64,000 nucleotides of DNA from Streptomyces sp. NBC_00234 (GTDB lineage: Bacteria; Actinomycetota; Actinomycetes; Streptomycetales; Streptomycetaceae). The DNA lies in assembly GCF_036195325.1 (NCBI RefSeq), contig NZ_CP108101.1, positions 868,001 to 932,000 on the forward strand, in the 5' to 3' direction. Position numbers and translations under genes: made by a program. Below, one piece after another: positions 35,087 to 44,584 of the stretch. The notes beneath the pieces are model-generated. The model was not told the origin of the DNA and did not search any database. It saw nothing but the letters and a program-made list of their open reading frames with translations. Within the stretch, counting starts at the first letter, position 1; each line of letters opens with the position of its first letter.

Positions 35087-37120
35087 ATGCCGATCCACCA
35101 CCCGCAGCAACCGCAGCACCTTTCCGAGGGCGGCAGCGCGCATTCCGGAGTGCAGCAGGCCGAGGCCGCGCTCGTGGAGCACTATCCGCGTCTCGTCCGG
35201 CTCGCCTATCTCGTCCTTCCGCCGTCGCTCGGCCGGCACCGGCGGGTGCTCGCCGCGCACGGGACGGTGCAACGGGCACTGCCCGGTCCCCGAACGAGCC
35301 CCGAGCAGCCTGCCGTTCCCGTTCTCTCGCGGGTTCCGGCGCAGACCCGGGGCGCCATACCGGCAGGGGGCGCGGACCGGCAGCCGGCATCCCCCGCGTA
35401 CGTCTGGATGCGGCTGCGGGTGATCCGTACCGCGCTGTCGTACGAGCAGCGGCCCCGCTGGTGGCCCGCCCGGCTCCCGGCGCCGGCCGCGCTGCGTCCG
35501 ACGGCCCCGGTCGTCTGGGGCCTGCGGCTCTTCCCCCGGGCCGGCGGCGTCGAGGAACTGGTGCTGGACCGGGCGCTCTCCCAGGTGCCGGGCACCGTGC
35601 GGGCGGCGTTCGCCCTCCAGACGCTGGAAGCCCTGTCCGAGGCGGAGGTCCGTGCGCTGCTGGGGCAGGCGGGCGCCACCGATCCGGCGCTCGCGGTGCG
35701 CGCGGCGGGGCGGCTGATGGCACCCGACCGCGCGGCATCCGAAGTCCTGCTGCGTTCCGGCGAGTTCGATCCCTGCACGGTGCAGACACGACCGAGTGAT
35801 CTGCTGCGGCGCAGGCACCGGCTGCGGGCCGTGGCGGCAGCCGCCGCCCTGTGCGTGGCCGCAGGCGCGCTCGTCGTGGTGGTCCGGGACGGCTCCACGG
35901 GTGTCGTGGACGGCGGGCCGGCGGGGCAGGCGGCGTCCGCCCCGGCGCTCGACCCCGCGGGCCTGCTGCGGACGGCGCCGGAGGTGTGGGCGGACACCTC
36001 GCGCGTCGACTTCACCGCGTGGCCCGCCCGCGGTGACCGTACCGACGACCGTGAGCTGCTGGGCCGGGCCCTGCGCGTCTGGGGGCTGACGGCGCGTACC
36101 GCCACGGTCTCCACCACCCCGGGCACGGTCGCGGCACCGCCCGTACAGCCGCCCCGGCTGCTGTACGCGGGCGAGGTGGACGGTGCGGCCGTGGTGCTCC
36201 TCCACGACGGCGGCGTACGTCTCGTGCGGTACGCGGAACCGCTGTCGGGACGGGGTGAGCCGGCCTTGGACTTCGCACGGACGGACGACGCAGGTGTGAC
36301 GACGGGAGCCGCCGTGGTGGTCAGCCGCGGAGGCGACGGGGCGAGGTTCCTGCTGGCTCCGTGGATCGCGGAGAGCTCCACGCGCGACCTGCTGGCACCG
36401 GACGTCCCGGCCCGCGCGCTGGTCGTCGGCCGGGACGGGGTGACGGCCGCCGTGCCGCGTCCCGCGCCGAGCGGCGCCTGCGACACCTGGCCGGCGCTCC
36501 AACTGCGGTCCTCGGAGCGCATCGTGGAGAAGCACGCCTTCCTCCTCACGGATCTCGGCGATCTGGCTCCGGCACACCTCACCTACACGCCTCGTCCGGC
36601 CGAGGGGGCGCCGCCGCGTCAGCCGCGCGAGGCGACCGGTGCTCCCGCGCTGCTGAGCTGGGCACGTACGGCGTGTTCGCTGCGGGCGGTACGCGGCAGC
36701 GGCGTACAGGCGGTCAACAACTGGGAGTTCGCCGAGCAGACCCTTCCGGAGACCCGCGCTTCGGCGGGCTGGCTGTGCACCAGGGCGGACACCTGGCGGG
36801 GGCCCGGCCGTGTGCTGGTGCAGTTCGTCCAGCCCGGCCCCTCGCGCACGGCACCCGCTGCGGTGGTCGCCGACCGCGACGACACGGCACTGTGCAGCAG
36901 GTTCGGGCAGCACATCCTGGCGGGCACGCACTGGAAGGCCCCGTCGGGCCGCTGGTACGTCCTCGCGGCGGGGAGCCGGGCGGTGAGCCGGATCGAGGCG
37001 AGCGGCGCGGCACGCGGCACCGCGAACGGGACGACGCTCGCGGTACGGGCTCCGCGGAACGCGTCGGTCGGCCTGACGGCCCGGCTGCGGACGGGTGGAA
37101 CGCTGGCCGCGGTTCGATGA
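35087..37120 (+). CDS. Sigma-factor-like membrane-anchored protein
   Basis: 677 residues. Residues 1-245 resemble a degenerate ECF sigma factor: ALVEHYPRLVRLAYLVLP at 28-45 recalls region 2, and LDRALSQVPGTVRAAFALQTLEALSEAEVRALL at ~160-192 recalls region 4. Key region 2.4 residues are not recognisable. A single membrane helix spans ~247-267, and ~410 residues of Thr/Ala/Arg-rich sequence follow, presumably outside the cell. The ATG at 35087 was taken; the upstream frame to 34859 is a shadow of the START-like gene. A GAGGG lies 11 nt upstream. It may be a membrane-tethered regulatory protein, but the sigma-like part may no longer bind DNA. Function unassigned. Confidence 0.7.
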   Translation: MPIHHPQQPQHLSEGGSAHSGVQQAEAALVEHYPRLVRLAYLVLPPSLGRHRRVLAAHGTVQRALPGPRTSPEQPAVPVLSRVPAQTRGAIPAGGADRQPASPAYVWMRLRVIRTALSYEQRPRWWPARLPAPAALRPTAPVVWGLRLFPRAGGVEELVLDRALSQVPGTVRAAFALQTLEALSEAEVRALLGQAGATDPALAVRAAGRLMAPDRAASEVLLRSGEFDPCTVQTRPSDLLRRRHRLRAVAAAAALCVAAGALVVVVRDGSTGVVDGGPAGQAASAPALDPAGLLRTAPEVWADTSRVDFTAWPARGDRTDDRELLGRALRVWGLTARTATVSTTPGTVAAPPVQPPRLLYAGEVDGAAVVLLHDGGVRLVRYAEPLSGRGEPALDFARTDDAGVTTGAAVVVSRGGDGARFLLAPWIAESSTRDLLAPDVPARALVVGRDGVTAAVPRPAPSGACDTWPALQLRSSERIVEKHAFLLTDLGDLAPAHLTYTPRPAEGAPPRQPREATGAPALLSWARTACSLRAVRGSGVQAVNNWEFAEQTLPETRASAGWLCTRADTWRGPGRVLVQFVQPGPSRTAPAAVVADRDDTALCSRFGQHILAGTHWKAPSGRWYVLAAGSRAVSRIEASGAARGTANGTTLAVRAPRNASVGLTARLRTGGTLAAVR

Positions 37121-37236
37121 GAGGAGCCGGGCGGGACTTCGCGGACATCCCACAGGCGCACCGTGGCGGACATCTGGCGGCCGGGCCGCTATCGTGTGCG
37201 CGGTTCCGCCCTGCCGACAGCACCGGAGGTGCGTTC

Positions 37237-37716
37237 ATGGCACGCCGACTCCGCTCCGTAGGACTCGACTTCGTCGATTCCGCCCCGCTGCGCCTGGTCT
37301 TCGCCTCCGAGGTGTCCGCGCCTCCGGACGTGGTGTACCGGGCGCTCGCCGAGGAGGTGGAATCCTGGCCGGGCTGGTTCACCTCGGTGACGCGGGCCCG
37401 GCCCGTCGACGGGGGCGCGGGCCGGGAGGTCCGGCTCAAGGGCGGCACCGTGTTCCGTGAGACGGTCCTCGCGAAGGAACCGGGCGAGCGGTACGCGTAC
37501 CGGGTGGACGAGACCAACGCCCCTGGCGTGTCGGCCTTGTTGGAGGAGTGGCGGCTCACTCCGGCCGGGACCGGGACGCGGGTGCAGTGGACGTTCGCCA
37601 CGGACGGGGGCGCGCTGTTCCGGTTCGGGGTGCGCCTGGGGCGGGCAGGGCTCGGCCGGGCCTTCCGCGGCGCCGTGGACAGGCTCGGGCGGCGGCTGGC
37701 CGGGACCGCCGCCTGA
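37237..37716 (+). CDS. SRPBCC (START-like/polyketide cyclase-like) family protein
   Basis: 159 residues: VFASEVSAPPDVVYRALAEEVESWPGWFTSVTRARP, then TVFRETVLAKEPGERYAYRVDETNAPGVSALLEEWRLTPAGTGTRVQWTF, and a C-terminal amphipathic helix. It belongs to the SRPBCC/START ligand-binding superfamily, as does the protein at 34543, but the two are only distantly alike. The ATG at 37237 has GGAGG 7 nt upstream. It follows the sigma-like gene by 116 bp and converges with the cysteine-synthase-like gene. Confidence 0.82.
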   Translation: MARRLRSVGLDFVDSAPLRLVFASEVSAPPDVVYRALAEEVESWPGWFTSVTRARPVDGGAGREVRLKGGTVFRETVLAKEPGERYAYRVDETNAPGVSALLEEWRLTPAGTGTRVQWTFATDGGALFRFGVRLGRAGLGRAFRGAVDRLGRRLAGTAA

Positions 37717-37740
37717 TCCGGCCCCGTCCTGACAGAAGGC

Positions 37741-38874
37741 TCAGGCGGGCCAGTGCCCGGTGGCCAGGAAGTGGTCGATGGTCTCGGTGTACGGGGCGAT
37801 GTCCAGGCCCTGACCACTGAGCCAGCTGTCGGAGTAGTACTTGTCGAGGTAGCGGTCGCCCGGGTCGCAGATCAGCGTCACGATGCTGCCGGTGCTGCCC
37901 TGTTCCACCATCTCGGCGACCAGCTTGAAGGCGCTCCAGAGCCCCGTACCCGTCGATCCGCCCGCCTTGCGGCCGATGGCGCGTTCCAGCGCGCGTACCG
38001 CGGCGATGCTGGCCGCGTCCGGCACCTTCATCATCCGGTCGATGGCGCCGGGCAGGAAGCTGGGTTCCATCCGGGGCCTGCCGATGCCCTCGATGCGGGA
38101 GCCGCAGTCGCTGGTGGCCAGCGGGTTGTGGTGGGTCCAGCCGTCGAAGAAACAGGAGTTCTCGGGGTCGGGCACACAGATGCGGGTGTCGTGCTGCATG
38201 TAGTGGACGTAGCGCGCGATCGTCGCCGAGGTGCCGCCCGTCCCCGCCGTGGCGACGATCCAGGCGGGCTCCGGGTACCTCTCCAGCCTGAGCTGCTGGT
38301 AGATGGACTCCGCGATGTTGTTGTTGCCGCGCCAGTCCGTGGCCCGCTCCGCGTAGGTGAACTGGTCCATGTAGTGGCCGCCGGTCTCCGCCGCGAGTGC
38401 CGCGGACTCCTCGTACATCTTCCGGGAGTCGTCGACGAAGTGGCACTGTCCGCCGTGGAATTCGATCAGCCGGCACTTCTCGGGGCTGGTGGTGCGCGGC
38501 ATCACCGCGATGAACGGCACGCCGATCAGCTTCGCGAAGTACGCCTCCGACACGGCGGTCGAGCCGCTGGACGCCTCGATGACCGGTTTGCCCCTGCGGA
38601 TCCAGCCGTTGCAGAGCCCGTAGAGGAACAGCGAACGGGCGAGCCGGTGCTTGAGGCTGCCGGTGGGATGCGTCGACTCGTCCTTGAGGTAGAGGTCGAT
38701 GCCCCACTGTTCGGGCAGCGGGAAGCGCAGGAGGTGGGTGTCGGCCGAGCGGTTGGCGTCGGCCTGGACCTTGCGTACGGCTTCCTTCAGCCAGGCCCGG
38801 TACTCCGGGTCGGTACGGTCGATGTCCACGGTCGCCGCAGCCCCACCGTCACGTCTGTGCCCACTGGTGTCCAT
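37741..38874 (-). CDS. PLP-dependent cysteine synthase-family protein, Cds1-like
   Basis: 377 residues of fold-type II PLP enzymes. Lys75 in [12 protein letters not shown] is the Schiff-base lysine, [17 protein letters not shown] is the Asn/Ser loop, and [14 protein letters not shown] is the phosphate-binding glycine loop. Long insertions ([29 protein letters not shown] region) match the Mycobacterium Cds1/Rv3684 group of L-cysteine desulfhydrases, so it probably makes H2S, pyruvate and ammonia from cysteine. The ATG at 38874 has GGAGG about 11 nt upstream. Monocistronic and convergent with the START-like gene. Confidence 0.86.
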   Translation of the reverse strand: MDTSGHRRDGGAAATVDIDRTDPEYRAWLKEAVRKVQADANRSADTHLLRFPLPEQWGIDLYLKDESTHPTGSLKHRLARSLFLYGLCNGWIRRGKPVIEASSGSTAVSEAYFAKLIGVPFIAVMPRTTSPEKCRLIEFHGGQCHFVDDSRKMYEESAALAAETGGHYMDQFTYAERATDWRGNNNIAESIYQQLRLERYPEPAWIVATAGTGGTSATIARYVHYMQHDTRICVPDPENSCFFDGWTHHNPLATSDCGSRIEGIGRPRMEPSFLPGAIDRMMKVPDAASIAAVRALERAIGRKAGGSTGTGLWSAFKLVAEMVEQGSTGSIVTLICDPGDRYLDKYYSDSWLSGQGLDIAPYTETIDHFLATGHWPA

Positions 38875-39058
38875 CAGCGCATTCCTCCTCGTGTCACCGG
38901 TACTCGCCGACCCCCACGATATTCCCCCCACCTGCACAAACGTTGACTTTGATGCTCCATAGCCCTGCCTTGGTGCTGACCGGCCGACACCTGGTGCCGA
39001 CGGCCGGAGCCGGGCAGACTGCACAGGAGGAGAACAGTCACGAAGGGGGCGATTCGCC

Positions 39059-39376
39059 GTGCGGGAACCGGAGTTCAGCGCGAGCGGGGTCAGGATCGAA
39101 CGGTGGGCCCGCTCGCTCACGAAGGCCGGCTGCGTCGTCGTCAAGGACGGCCGCGTGGCTCTTCTGACGAGCAACGGCAGGGAGATCGACAGCGCTCCGG
39201 TGGGGGCGGTCCGGGTGGGCAGGGGGTGGTTTCCGGCGGCGGACTCGGCGATCGCGCGGCTCAACGGGGTGCGCTACCGGCTGACGATGGGGCAACGGAG
39301 CCGCAGGCACGACGGGGCGGCGCCCGCCCGGCGCCTTCTCGACGTACTGCGCAGCGCGGGGGCCGCCAGCCGCTGA
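39059..39376 (+). CDS. Conserved hypothetical protein, 105 aa
   Basis: [57 protein letters not shown]... is a small basic, mostly beta protein that I do not assign to a named family. It looks like a PH-like or Tudor-like small beta-barrel. The GTG at 39059 has AAGGGGG about 9 nt upstream. Third-position GC is high. It stands alone, downstream of the divergent Cds1-like gene and upstream of the HATPase gene. Confidence 0.65.
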   Translation: MREPEFSASGVRIERWARSLTKAGCVVVKDGRVALLTSNGREIDSAPVGAVRVGRGWFPAADSAIARLNGVRYRLTMGQRSRRHDGAAPARRLLDVLRSAGAASR

Positions 39377-39574
39377 CGGTGACGGCCGGACACCGCGAGT
39401 TGCGGAGCGCGACCGCCTGGGTCACTCTGGACCCACGTCACTGATGGTGCACCGGCGGTGACACTGTGATCCAGTCTCCGCCGGAGCGCGACAAACAGAC
39501 CAGAGACAGCAGCCAGCCATCTGCTGGATCCGTTCCTTCGTCTTCTTCCGGACCTATTTCGGGGAGTCGCAGCC

Positions 39575-40087
39575 GTGATCAGCGAGCCAAGCAGGCACTG
39601 CGCGGTGGAGCTCCATGCCCTGCCGTCGCGGATCGGTCAGGTCCGCAGAATAATCTCGGCGCAACTGCGCTACTGGCATCTCGATCCTCTGATCGACCAT
39701 GCAGCGCTCGGCGTCACCGAACTACTGACCAACGTCCACCGGCATGCCCAGCCGGACAAGGCGTGCACCGTCGAGATCGAGCTGCTGCTCGACCGGCTGA
39801 CGGTCTCCGTCCACGACCACGACCCGCGGCTGCCCACCATGGGCAACGCCGACTCGGACTCCACATCGGGCCGCGGACTTGCACTGATCGCCGCCGTCAG
39901 CGAGAGCTGGGGCGTGCGGTCGGCCGACGGGGCGGGCAAGGTCGTCTGGTTCACCCTCCCCGCACCCTGTCCCGTGTCCACCCTGCCGCCGCTCGCGGTG
40001 TACGGGTCGACCACCGACGGGCCATTCGCCTACGTGCCGTTGGAACCGGCGGCACACGTACCCGCCCGGTCGGCCGTCGTCGGCTGA
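39575..40087 (+). CDS. HATPase_c (RsbW/SpoIIAB-like) ATP-binding regulatory protein
   Basis: 170 residues of the anti-sigma-factor kinase type. N-box GVTELLTNVHRHA (Glu49, Asn53), G1 box DHDPRLP near 81-87 and G2 GRGLALI at 99-105 are all present. The partner-binding part is minimal. Streptomyces encode dozens of these; they bind ATP and often inhibit sigma factors or act with PP2C phosphatases. The GTG at 39575 is the family-consistent start. About 45 C-terminal residues beyond the ATPase domain are proline-rich and likely disordered. Confidence 0.85.
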   Translation: MISEPSRHCAVELHALPSRIGQVRRIISAQLRYWHLDPLIDHAALGVTELLTNVHRHAQPDKACTVEIELLLDRLTVSVHDHDPRLPTMGNADSDSTSGRGLALIAAVSESWGVRSADGAGKVVWFTLPAPCPVSTLPPLAVYGSTTDGPFAYVPLEPAAHVPARSAVVG

Positions 40088-40097
40088 CCGGACGGGG

Positions 40098-40120
40098 GCG
40101 GGCGCACCGCGTGCGCCCGC
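40098..40120. terminator. Bidirectional hairpin between HATPase and ABC permease genes
   Basis: GCGGGCGCA-CCGCG-TGCGCCCGC, a perfect 9-bp stem with a 5-nt loop. It occupies the 34-bp gap between two convergent stop codons and probably terminates both transcripts. Confidence 0.75.
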
Positions 40121-40121
40121 A

Positions 40122-42692
40122 CTACTCGGTGGCGACGGCACGCAGTACGTCGAGGCGTGCGGCGCGCCGGGCGGGCCGCCATCCGGCCAGCGCGCCGGCG
40201 GCGAGCCCCACCAGACCGACGACCAGCAGCCTGCCCGGTGCCGGGGCGAAGGCGAAGGCGGTGTCGCCCGAGCCTTCGGACGCCTCGACGAGGACCCAGC
40301 CTAGGAAGGTGCCGAGCAGCAGGCCGCCCGCCGTTCCGAACGCGGCGACCAGGACGGATTCCCAGCGGACCATGGCCCGTAGCTGGTTCCTGGTCTGTCC
40401 GACGGCCCTCAGCAGGCCCAGTTCCCTGGTCCGTTCGTGGATGGCCAGGGTGAGGGTGTTGGCGATGCCCAGGAGTGCGATCAGCACGGCGAGCGCCAGC
40501 AGGGCGTAGATCAGCGTGAGCATCATGTCGATGCCTCCGGCCGAGGACTGCGCGTACTCCTCGCGGGTCTGGACCTCCGGACTGCCGTGGGCCGCCGCGG
40601 TCCGCTCAACGGCGGCCTTTCCCTCGTCGGCGCCCACACCGTCCTCGAAGGCCACGGCAATCAGGGAGTCGGAGTCCTGCGCCCGGTGCGGCGCCCAGGC
40701 CGCGCGGGTGACGACGTAGTCACCGGCGAGCTCGGACTGTTCGAAGACGGCGCGGACCGTGAAGGTCTGCCGGGTGCCGTCGGCGAACGTGAGCCGGGTG
40801 GTGGAGCCGGTGCGCAGGCCGCGCTTGTCGGCCTCCGTGTCCGACAGTGCGATGCCGTCCGTTCCGAGCGCGTCCAGGGACCCGTCGACCGCTCCGAGGT
40901 CCAGGACTTCGGCGAGGGCGGCCGGGTCGGTGACGGTGAGGGCGCGCCCCGCGCCGTCGACCTCCGCGACTCCCTTGCCGAGGCCGACCGCGGTGCGGAC
41001 CTCGGGCAACCGGTCCACGGCGGGCGCGAGCTCCGGACTGAGCCCGCTGCCTCCGGCACCGAACGCGGGCGCACTGATCGCCACGTCTCCGGCGAAGGAC
41101 CGATCCACGGTCTCGTCCATGGTCGCCTTCAGCGAGGCGCCGAAGACGGTGAAGAGGGAGACAACGGCGACCCCGGTCATCAGTGCCGTGGCGGTGGCCG
41201 ATGTGCGCTTCGGGCTGCGCAGCGCGTTGCGCTTGGCCAGCGCGCCCGTGACGCCGCGCAGCCGGTCGAGCGGCGCGCCGATGACACGTACGGCGTACGA
41301 GGAGGCGACCGGACCGAGCACCACGAAGGAGACCAGTACGAGGACGGCTCCCGTGCCCGACAGCCAAACGGACGGGGTGACGAGGACGCCGGTCAGGGTG
41401 ACGGCGACCGCGACGGCGAGCAGCGCACCGCCGGCGACGACCCGCTTCCGGGAGGCCGCGGAGTCGTCGACCGCGGTCTCGCGCAGGGCGGCGAGCGGGG
41501 CGATGCGGCCGGCGCGGAGGGCGGGCACGAGGGCGGAGCCGAGGCAGACGAGGATGCCGACGCCCAGGGGCAGGAGCATGGAGAGCCCGCTGATGACCAG
41601 CGCGCCTTCGGGGAACGGGAATCCGACGGCGGGGAACAGGGCCTGGAGTCCCGCGGCCATCGCGATACCGCCGACCAGACCGGCCGCCGACGCGACGATC
41701 CCGACGACGGTGGCCTCGGCGAGGGTCGAGCCGACGATCTGGCGGCGGGAGGCGCCCAGTGCGCGCAGCAGCGCGTTCTCGCGGGTGCGCTGGGCGACGA
41801 CGATCGCGAAGGTGTTGTGGATGGAGAACGTCGCGACGAGCAGCACGATCCCGGAGAACACCAGGAGCAGTGTGGTGAACAGGCTCAGGAAGGCACCGGA
41901 GATCATGTCCTGGTTCTCGGTGGCGGACGCCTGTCCGGTGATGGCCTCCACACCGTCGGGCAGGACGGGGCGGAGCGCGGCGACGAGTTCCCGCTGATCG
42001 GTCCCGGGGCCGGCCCGCACCTGGATGCTCGCCGCCTCGCCGGGCCCGGGCATGAGGTACTTCTCGGCGTCGGCCTGCGTCATGCCGGTGTAGGTCACCT
42101 GGGCCATGCCGTCCTCGCCGCCGAAGGTGGCCAGTCCGACGACGGTGACGCGTACGGGTTCGGGGGTGCGCAGTACGGTCGTGTCGCCGATCCTCAGCCC
42201 GCCCCTGTCGGCGGTGCCGCGGTTGACGACGACCTCGCCGGGCGCCGAGGGCGCGCGTCCCTCGGCGAGCCGGTAGGGGTTGAGTTCGGGGTCGTCGATC
42301 CAGTTCCCCGCGACGGTGGGCGGCCCCTGACCGCCGATGGGTTCGCCGTCGGAGCCGATGAGCTGGCCGGCGCCCTCGATGCGGGGAGCCGCGGCGGCGA
42401 CCCCGGGGATCCGCTCGATCTGCCGCACCAGGCCGGTGCTCACGGGGCGCCGGGTGCCCTGGGTCTCGCCCTCGACGGTGACCACGTCGGCGCTGCGCAC
42501 GACCGCGTCCGTACCACTGGCCGCGGTGCCGAACATGCTGTCGAAGCCGGCGCGCAGGGTGTCGCCCATGACGAGGGTTCCGGCGAGGAAGGCCACTCCG
42601 AGCAGGACGGCGGTGAACGTCCCGGCGAAGCGCCGTTTGCGGGCGCGGAGCGAGGAGAGGCTGAGGCGCACGGAGGCGCGGGTACGGGTCAC
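40122..42692 (-). CDS. ABC transporter permease, FtsX/MacB type
   Basis: 856 residues. Two FtsX repeats, each with a MacB-like extracytoplasmic domain and a block of three to four membrane helices, plus the first helix at RKRRFAGTFTAVLLGVAFLAGTLVMG. FtsX signatures occur at VAQRTRENALLRALGASRRQIVGSTL and IHERTRELGLLRAVGQTRNQLRAMV. Such permeases extrude peptides, lipids or antibiotics, or transduce signals. The GTG at 42692 overlaps the ATPase stop as GTGA, fixing the start. Third gene in the SHOCT-ATPase-permease operon. Confidence 0.9.
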   Translation of the reverse strand: MTRTRASVRLSLSSLRARKRRFAGTFTAVLLGVAFLAGTLVMGDTLRAGFDSMFGTAASGTDAVVRSADVVTVEGETQGTRRPVSTGLVRQIERIPGVAAAAPRIEGAGQLIGSDGEPIGGQGPPTVAGNWIDDPELNPYRLAEGRAPSAPGEVVVNRGTADRGGLRIGDTTVLRTPEPVRVTVVGLATFGGEDGMAQVTYTGMTQADAEKYLMPGPGEAASIQVRAGPGTDQRELVAALRPVLPDGVEAITGQASATENQDMISGAFLSLFTTLLLVFSGIVLLVATFSIHNTFAIVVAQRTRENALLRALGASRRQIVGSTLAEATVVGIVASAAGLVGGIAMAAGLQALFPAVGFPFPEGALVISGLSMLLPLGVGILVCLGSALVPALRAGRIAPLAALRETAVDDSAASRKRVVAGGALLAVAVAVTLTGVLVTPSVWLSGTGAVLVLVSFVVLGPVASSYAVRVIGAPLDRLRGVTGALAKRNALRSPKRTSATATALMTGVAVVSLFTVFGASLKATMDETVDRSFAGDVAISAPAFGAGGSGLSPELAPAVDRLPEVRTAVGLGKGVAEVDGAGRALTVTDPAALAEVLDLGAVDGSLDALGTDGIALSDTEADKRGLRTGSTTRLTFADGTRQTFTVRAVFEQSELAGDYVVTRAAWAPHRAQDSDSLIAVAFEDGVGADEGKAAVERTAAAHGSPEVQTREEYAQSSAGGIDMMLTLIYALLALAVLIALLGIANTLTLAIHERTRELGLLRAVGQTRNQLRAMVRWESVLVAAFGTAGGLLLGTFLGWVLVEASEGSGDTAFAFAPAPGRLLVVGLVGLAAGALAGWRPARRAARLDVLRAVATE

Positions 42693-43474
42693 GACGACAC
42701 CCCCGCCCTGCCCGACGGCGCGTCGAATGCCTTGAGACGGTCGAGTACGCGCTCCGCCGTGGGCTCCTGCATCCGGTCGACGAGCCGCCCGTCCGCGAGG
42801 AAGACGACCTCGTCGGCGTGGGCGGCGGCGACCGGGTCGTGGGTGACCATGACGACGGTGCGGGAGGTCTCGCGGACCGTTCGGCCCAGGAGCCGCAGGA
42901 CCTCGTCGCCCGCGCGGGAGTCGAGGTTGCCGGTCGGTTCGTCGGCGAAGACGACATCGGGGCTGCCCGCGAACGCCCTGGCCACGGCCACGCGTTGCTG
43001 CTGGCCGCCGGAGAGTTCGCTCGGCCGGTGGTGCAGCCGGTCGCGCAGCCCGACGGTGTCGATTAGGGCGTCGAGCCACTCACGGTCGCCCCGCTCCCCC
43101 GCGAGGTCCATCGGCAGCGTGATGTTCTCGGCGACGGTGAGGGTCGGGAGGAGATTGAAGGACTGGAAGACGAACCCGATGCGCTGCCGCCGCAGGAGGG
43201 TGAGCCTGCGGTCGTCGAGCGTGCCCAGATCGGTGCCGCCGACGAAGGCGGAGCCGGACGTGAGCGTGTCGAGGCCGGCGGCGCAGTGCATCAGAGTCGA
43301 TTTGCCCGAGCCGGAGGGCCCCATGATCGCGGTGAAGCGGCCGGGCGGAAAGCCGATGCTCACCCCGTCCAGGGCCCTGACCTCGGTGTCCCCGGAGCCG
43401 TAGACCTTCACGGCGTCGACGACCTGAGCAGCTGTGGTGGCCGCGGAGGGTGCGGTGCGGGCGGTGGCGGTCAT
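42689..43474 (-). CDS. ABC transporter ATP-binding protein (LolD/MacB type)
   Basis: 261 residues: Walker A GPSGSGKST at 52-60, Q-loop in FVFQSFNLLPTLTVAEN, signature LSGGQQQRVAVARA, Walker B VVFADEPTGNLD and H-loop VMVTHDP. This is the subfamily that drives FtsX-type permeases. The ATG at 43474 overlaps the SHOCT gene stop as ATGA, and its own stop overlaps the permease start. It should form the cytoplasmic motor of the transporter encoded downstream. Confidence 0.93.
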   Translation of the reverse strand: MTATARTAPSAATTAAQVVDAVKVYGSGDTEVRALDGVSIGFPPGRFTAIMGPSGSGKSTLMHCAAGLDTLTSGSAFVGGTDLGTLDDRRLTLLRRQRIGFVFQSFNLLPTLTVAENITLPMDLAGERGDREWLDALIDTVGLRDRLHHRPSELSGGQQQRVAVARAFAGSPDVVFADEPTGNLDSRAGDEVLRLLGRTVRETSRTVVMVTHDPVAAAHADEVVFLADGRLVDRMQEPTAERVLDRLKAFDAPSGRAGVSS

Positions 43475-43758
43475 GCCGCACCGTCCTTCGTGCGGCCGAA
43501 CTGCTCGTCCAGGACGGAGAGCCGGCGCCAGTACTCCTCCTCGTCGATCTCCCCTGCGGCGAAGCGCCGGCCGAGGAGCGCGATGGGCGAGGAGACACCG
43601 GGGCCGCCCTCGCCCTTGCGGGCCTGCCAGGGGGCCCGGCGTCCGCGCAGGACGGTGCGGCGCAGGAGGGTCACACCGCCGATGACGACGGCCGCCCAGA
43701 TGATCGGGAAGAGGAGGATCCAGGGTCCGGGTCCGCCGGAGTGCGCCAGGGTGTTCAT
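43471..43758 (-). CDS. SHOCT domain-containing small membrane protein
   Basis: 95 residues: one N-terminal membrane helix (PWILLFPIIWAAVVIGGVTLL), a basic stretch, then a SHOCT motif SPIALLGRRFAAGEIDEEEYWRRLSVL at ~57-83. SHOCT motifs mediate oligomerisation at the ends of small proteins. It is first in the operon and translationally coupled to the ATPase gene, so it may be an accessory subunit or a regulator of the transporter. The promoter region faces a TetR gene. Confidence 0.85.
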   Translation of the reverse strand: MNTLAHSGGPGPWILLFPIIWAAVVIGGVTLLRRTVLRGRRAPWQARKGEGGPGVSSPIALLGRRFAAGEIDEEEYWRRLSVLDEQFGRTKDGAA

Positions 43759-43975
43759 CTCGGTCAGCTCCCTCGTCAGAGGTCGTGGCTCGCGTTCTTC
43801 TGTCGCTTACGAGCCTGTCGCGACAAGGGGGCCGAGTCGTCGTACGGCCAGCGGCACTGCGCGTACCCCCGCGGGAGTACGCGGGGGCGCGGGGCCTGCT
43901 CCCCACGGCGCTCACGCCTCGATTCCCGAGGTGCTCACGCCTTGATCCGCCGCGGTGGTCATGCCTCGATGGATT

Positions 43976-43998
43976 CTGTACCTACTGGTATGTACAGT
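43976..43998. promoter_or_regulatory. TetR operator overlapping a leaderless -10 box
   Basis: CTGTAC-N10-GTACAG at 43976-43997 is a perfect 6-bp inverted repeat, with a second nested repeat TACC-TACT-GGTA at its centre. TACAGT at 43993-43998 overlaps the right arm and stands 6 nt before the TetR ATG at 44005. This would give repression of the regulator and possibly of the divergent SHOCT-ABC operon. Confidence 0.65.
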
Positions 43999-44004
43999 GC
44001 TCGC

Positions 44005-44574
44005 ATGAGCACTCCGGACCGTCTGATCGAAGCCACCCAGGAGCTGCTGTGGGAGCGCGGCTACGTGGGGACGAGCCCCAAGGCCATCCAGCAGCGGGCC
44101 GGCGCCGGCCAGGGCAGCATGTACCACCACTTCGCGGGCAAGCCCGGTCTGGCGCGCGCGGCAATCCTGCGCACCACCGCCCAACTCCGCAAGGAGGCAG
44201 GAGAGTTGCTCGACGCGCCCGGCACGGCGCGGGAGCGGATCTCCGCGTATCTGCTGCGCGAGCGGGACGTGTTGAGGGGCTGCCCGGTGGGACGGCTGAC
44301 GATGGACCCGGAGGTCATGGCCGGCGACGAACTGCGCGCGCCCGTCGACGAGACCCTCGCCTGGCTCCGGGGAAGACTCGCCGAGCTCGTCCAGGAGGGC
44401 GTGGACCAGGGCGAGTTCGCGCCGGGCATCGTCCCGGAGGAGATCGCGGCGGCGCTGGTCGCGACCGTCCAGGGCGGCTACGTGCTCGCACGCGCCTCGG
44501 GCTCCCCCGTCGCGTTCGACGCGGCCGTCGCCGGTCTGCTCTCCCTGCTCACGTCTCGTCACCCCGCCGCCTGA
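44005..44574 (+). CDS. TetR-family transcriptional regulator
   Basis: 189 residues: DRLIEATQELLWERGYVGTSPKAIQQRAGAGQGSMYHHFAGKPGLARAAI is the helix-turn-helix, followed by a TetR_C-type ligand domain. The ATG at 44005 is preceded by a -10 box and an operator rather than a ribosome-binding site. It is 10 bp upstream of, and probably cotranscribed with, the DUF4865 gene. It is divergent from the SHOCT/ABC operon, with ~240 bp between starts. Confidence 0.9.
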   Translation: MSTPDRLIEATQELLWERGYVGTSPKAIQQRAGAGQGSMYHHFAGKPGLARAAILRTTAQLRKEAGELLDAPGTARERISAYLLRERDVLRGCPVGRLTMDPEVMAGDELRAPVDETLAWLRGRLAELVQEGVDQGEFAPGIVPEEIAAALVATVQGGYVLARASGSPVAFDAAVAGLLSLLTSRHPAA

Positions 44575-44584
44575 GGAGCGCTCC

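Noticed and set aside
35069..37153. 694-codon minus-strand frame
   Set aside because: Antisense of the sigma-like gene; low-complexity Arg/Gly/Pro sequence without motifs.
40437..43403. 988-codon open frame on the plus strand
   Set aside because: Shadow of the ABC permease and ATPase genes; the product is extremely Gly/Asp/Glu/Arg-rich and lacks recognisable motifs.
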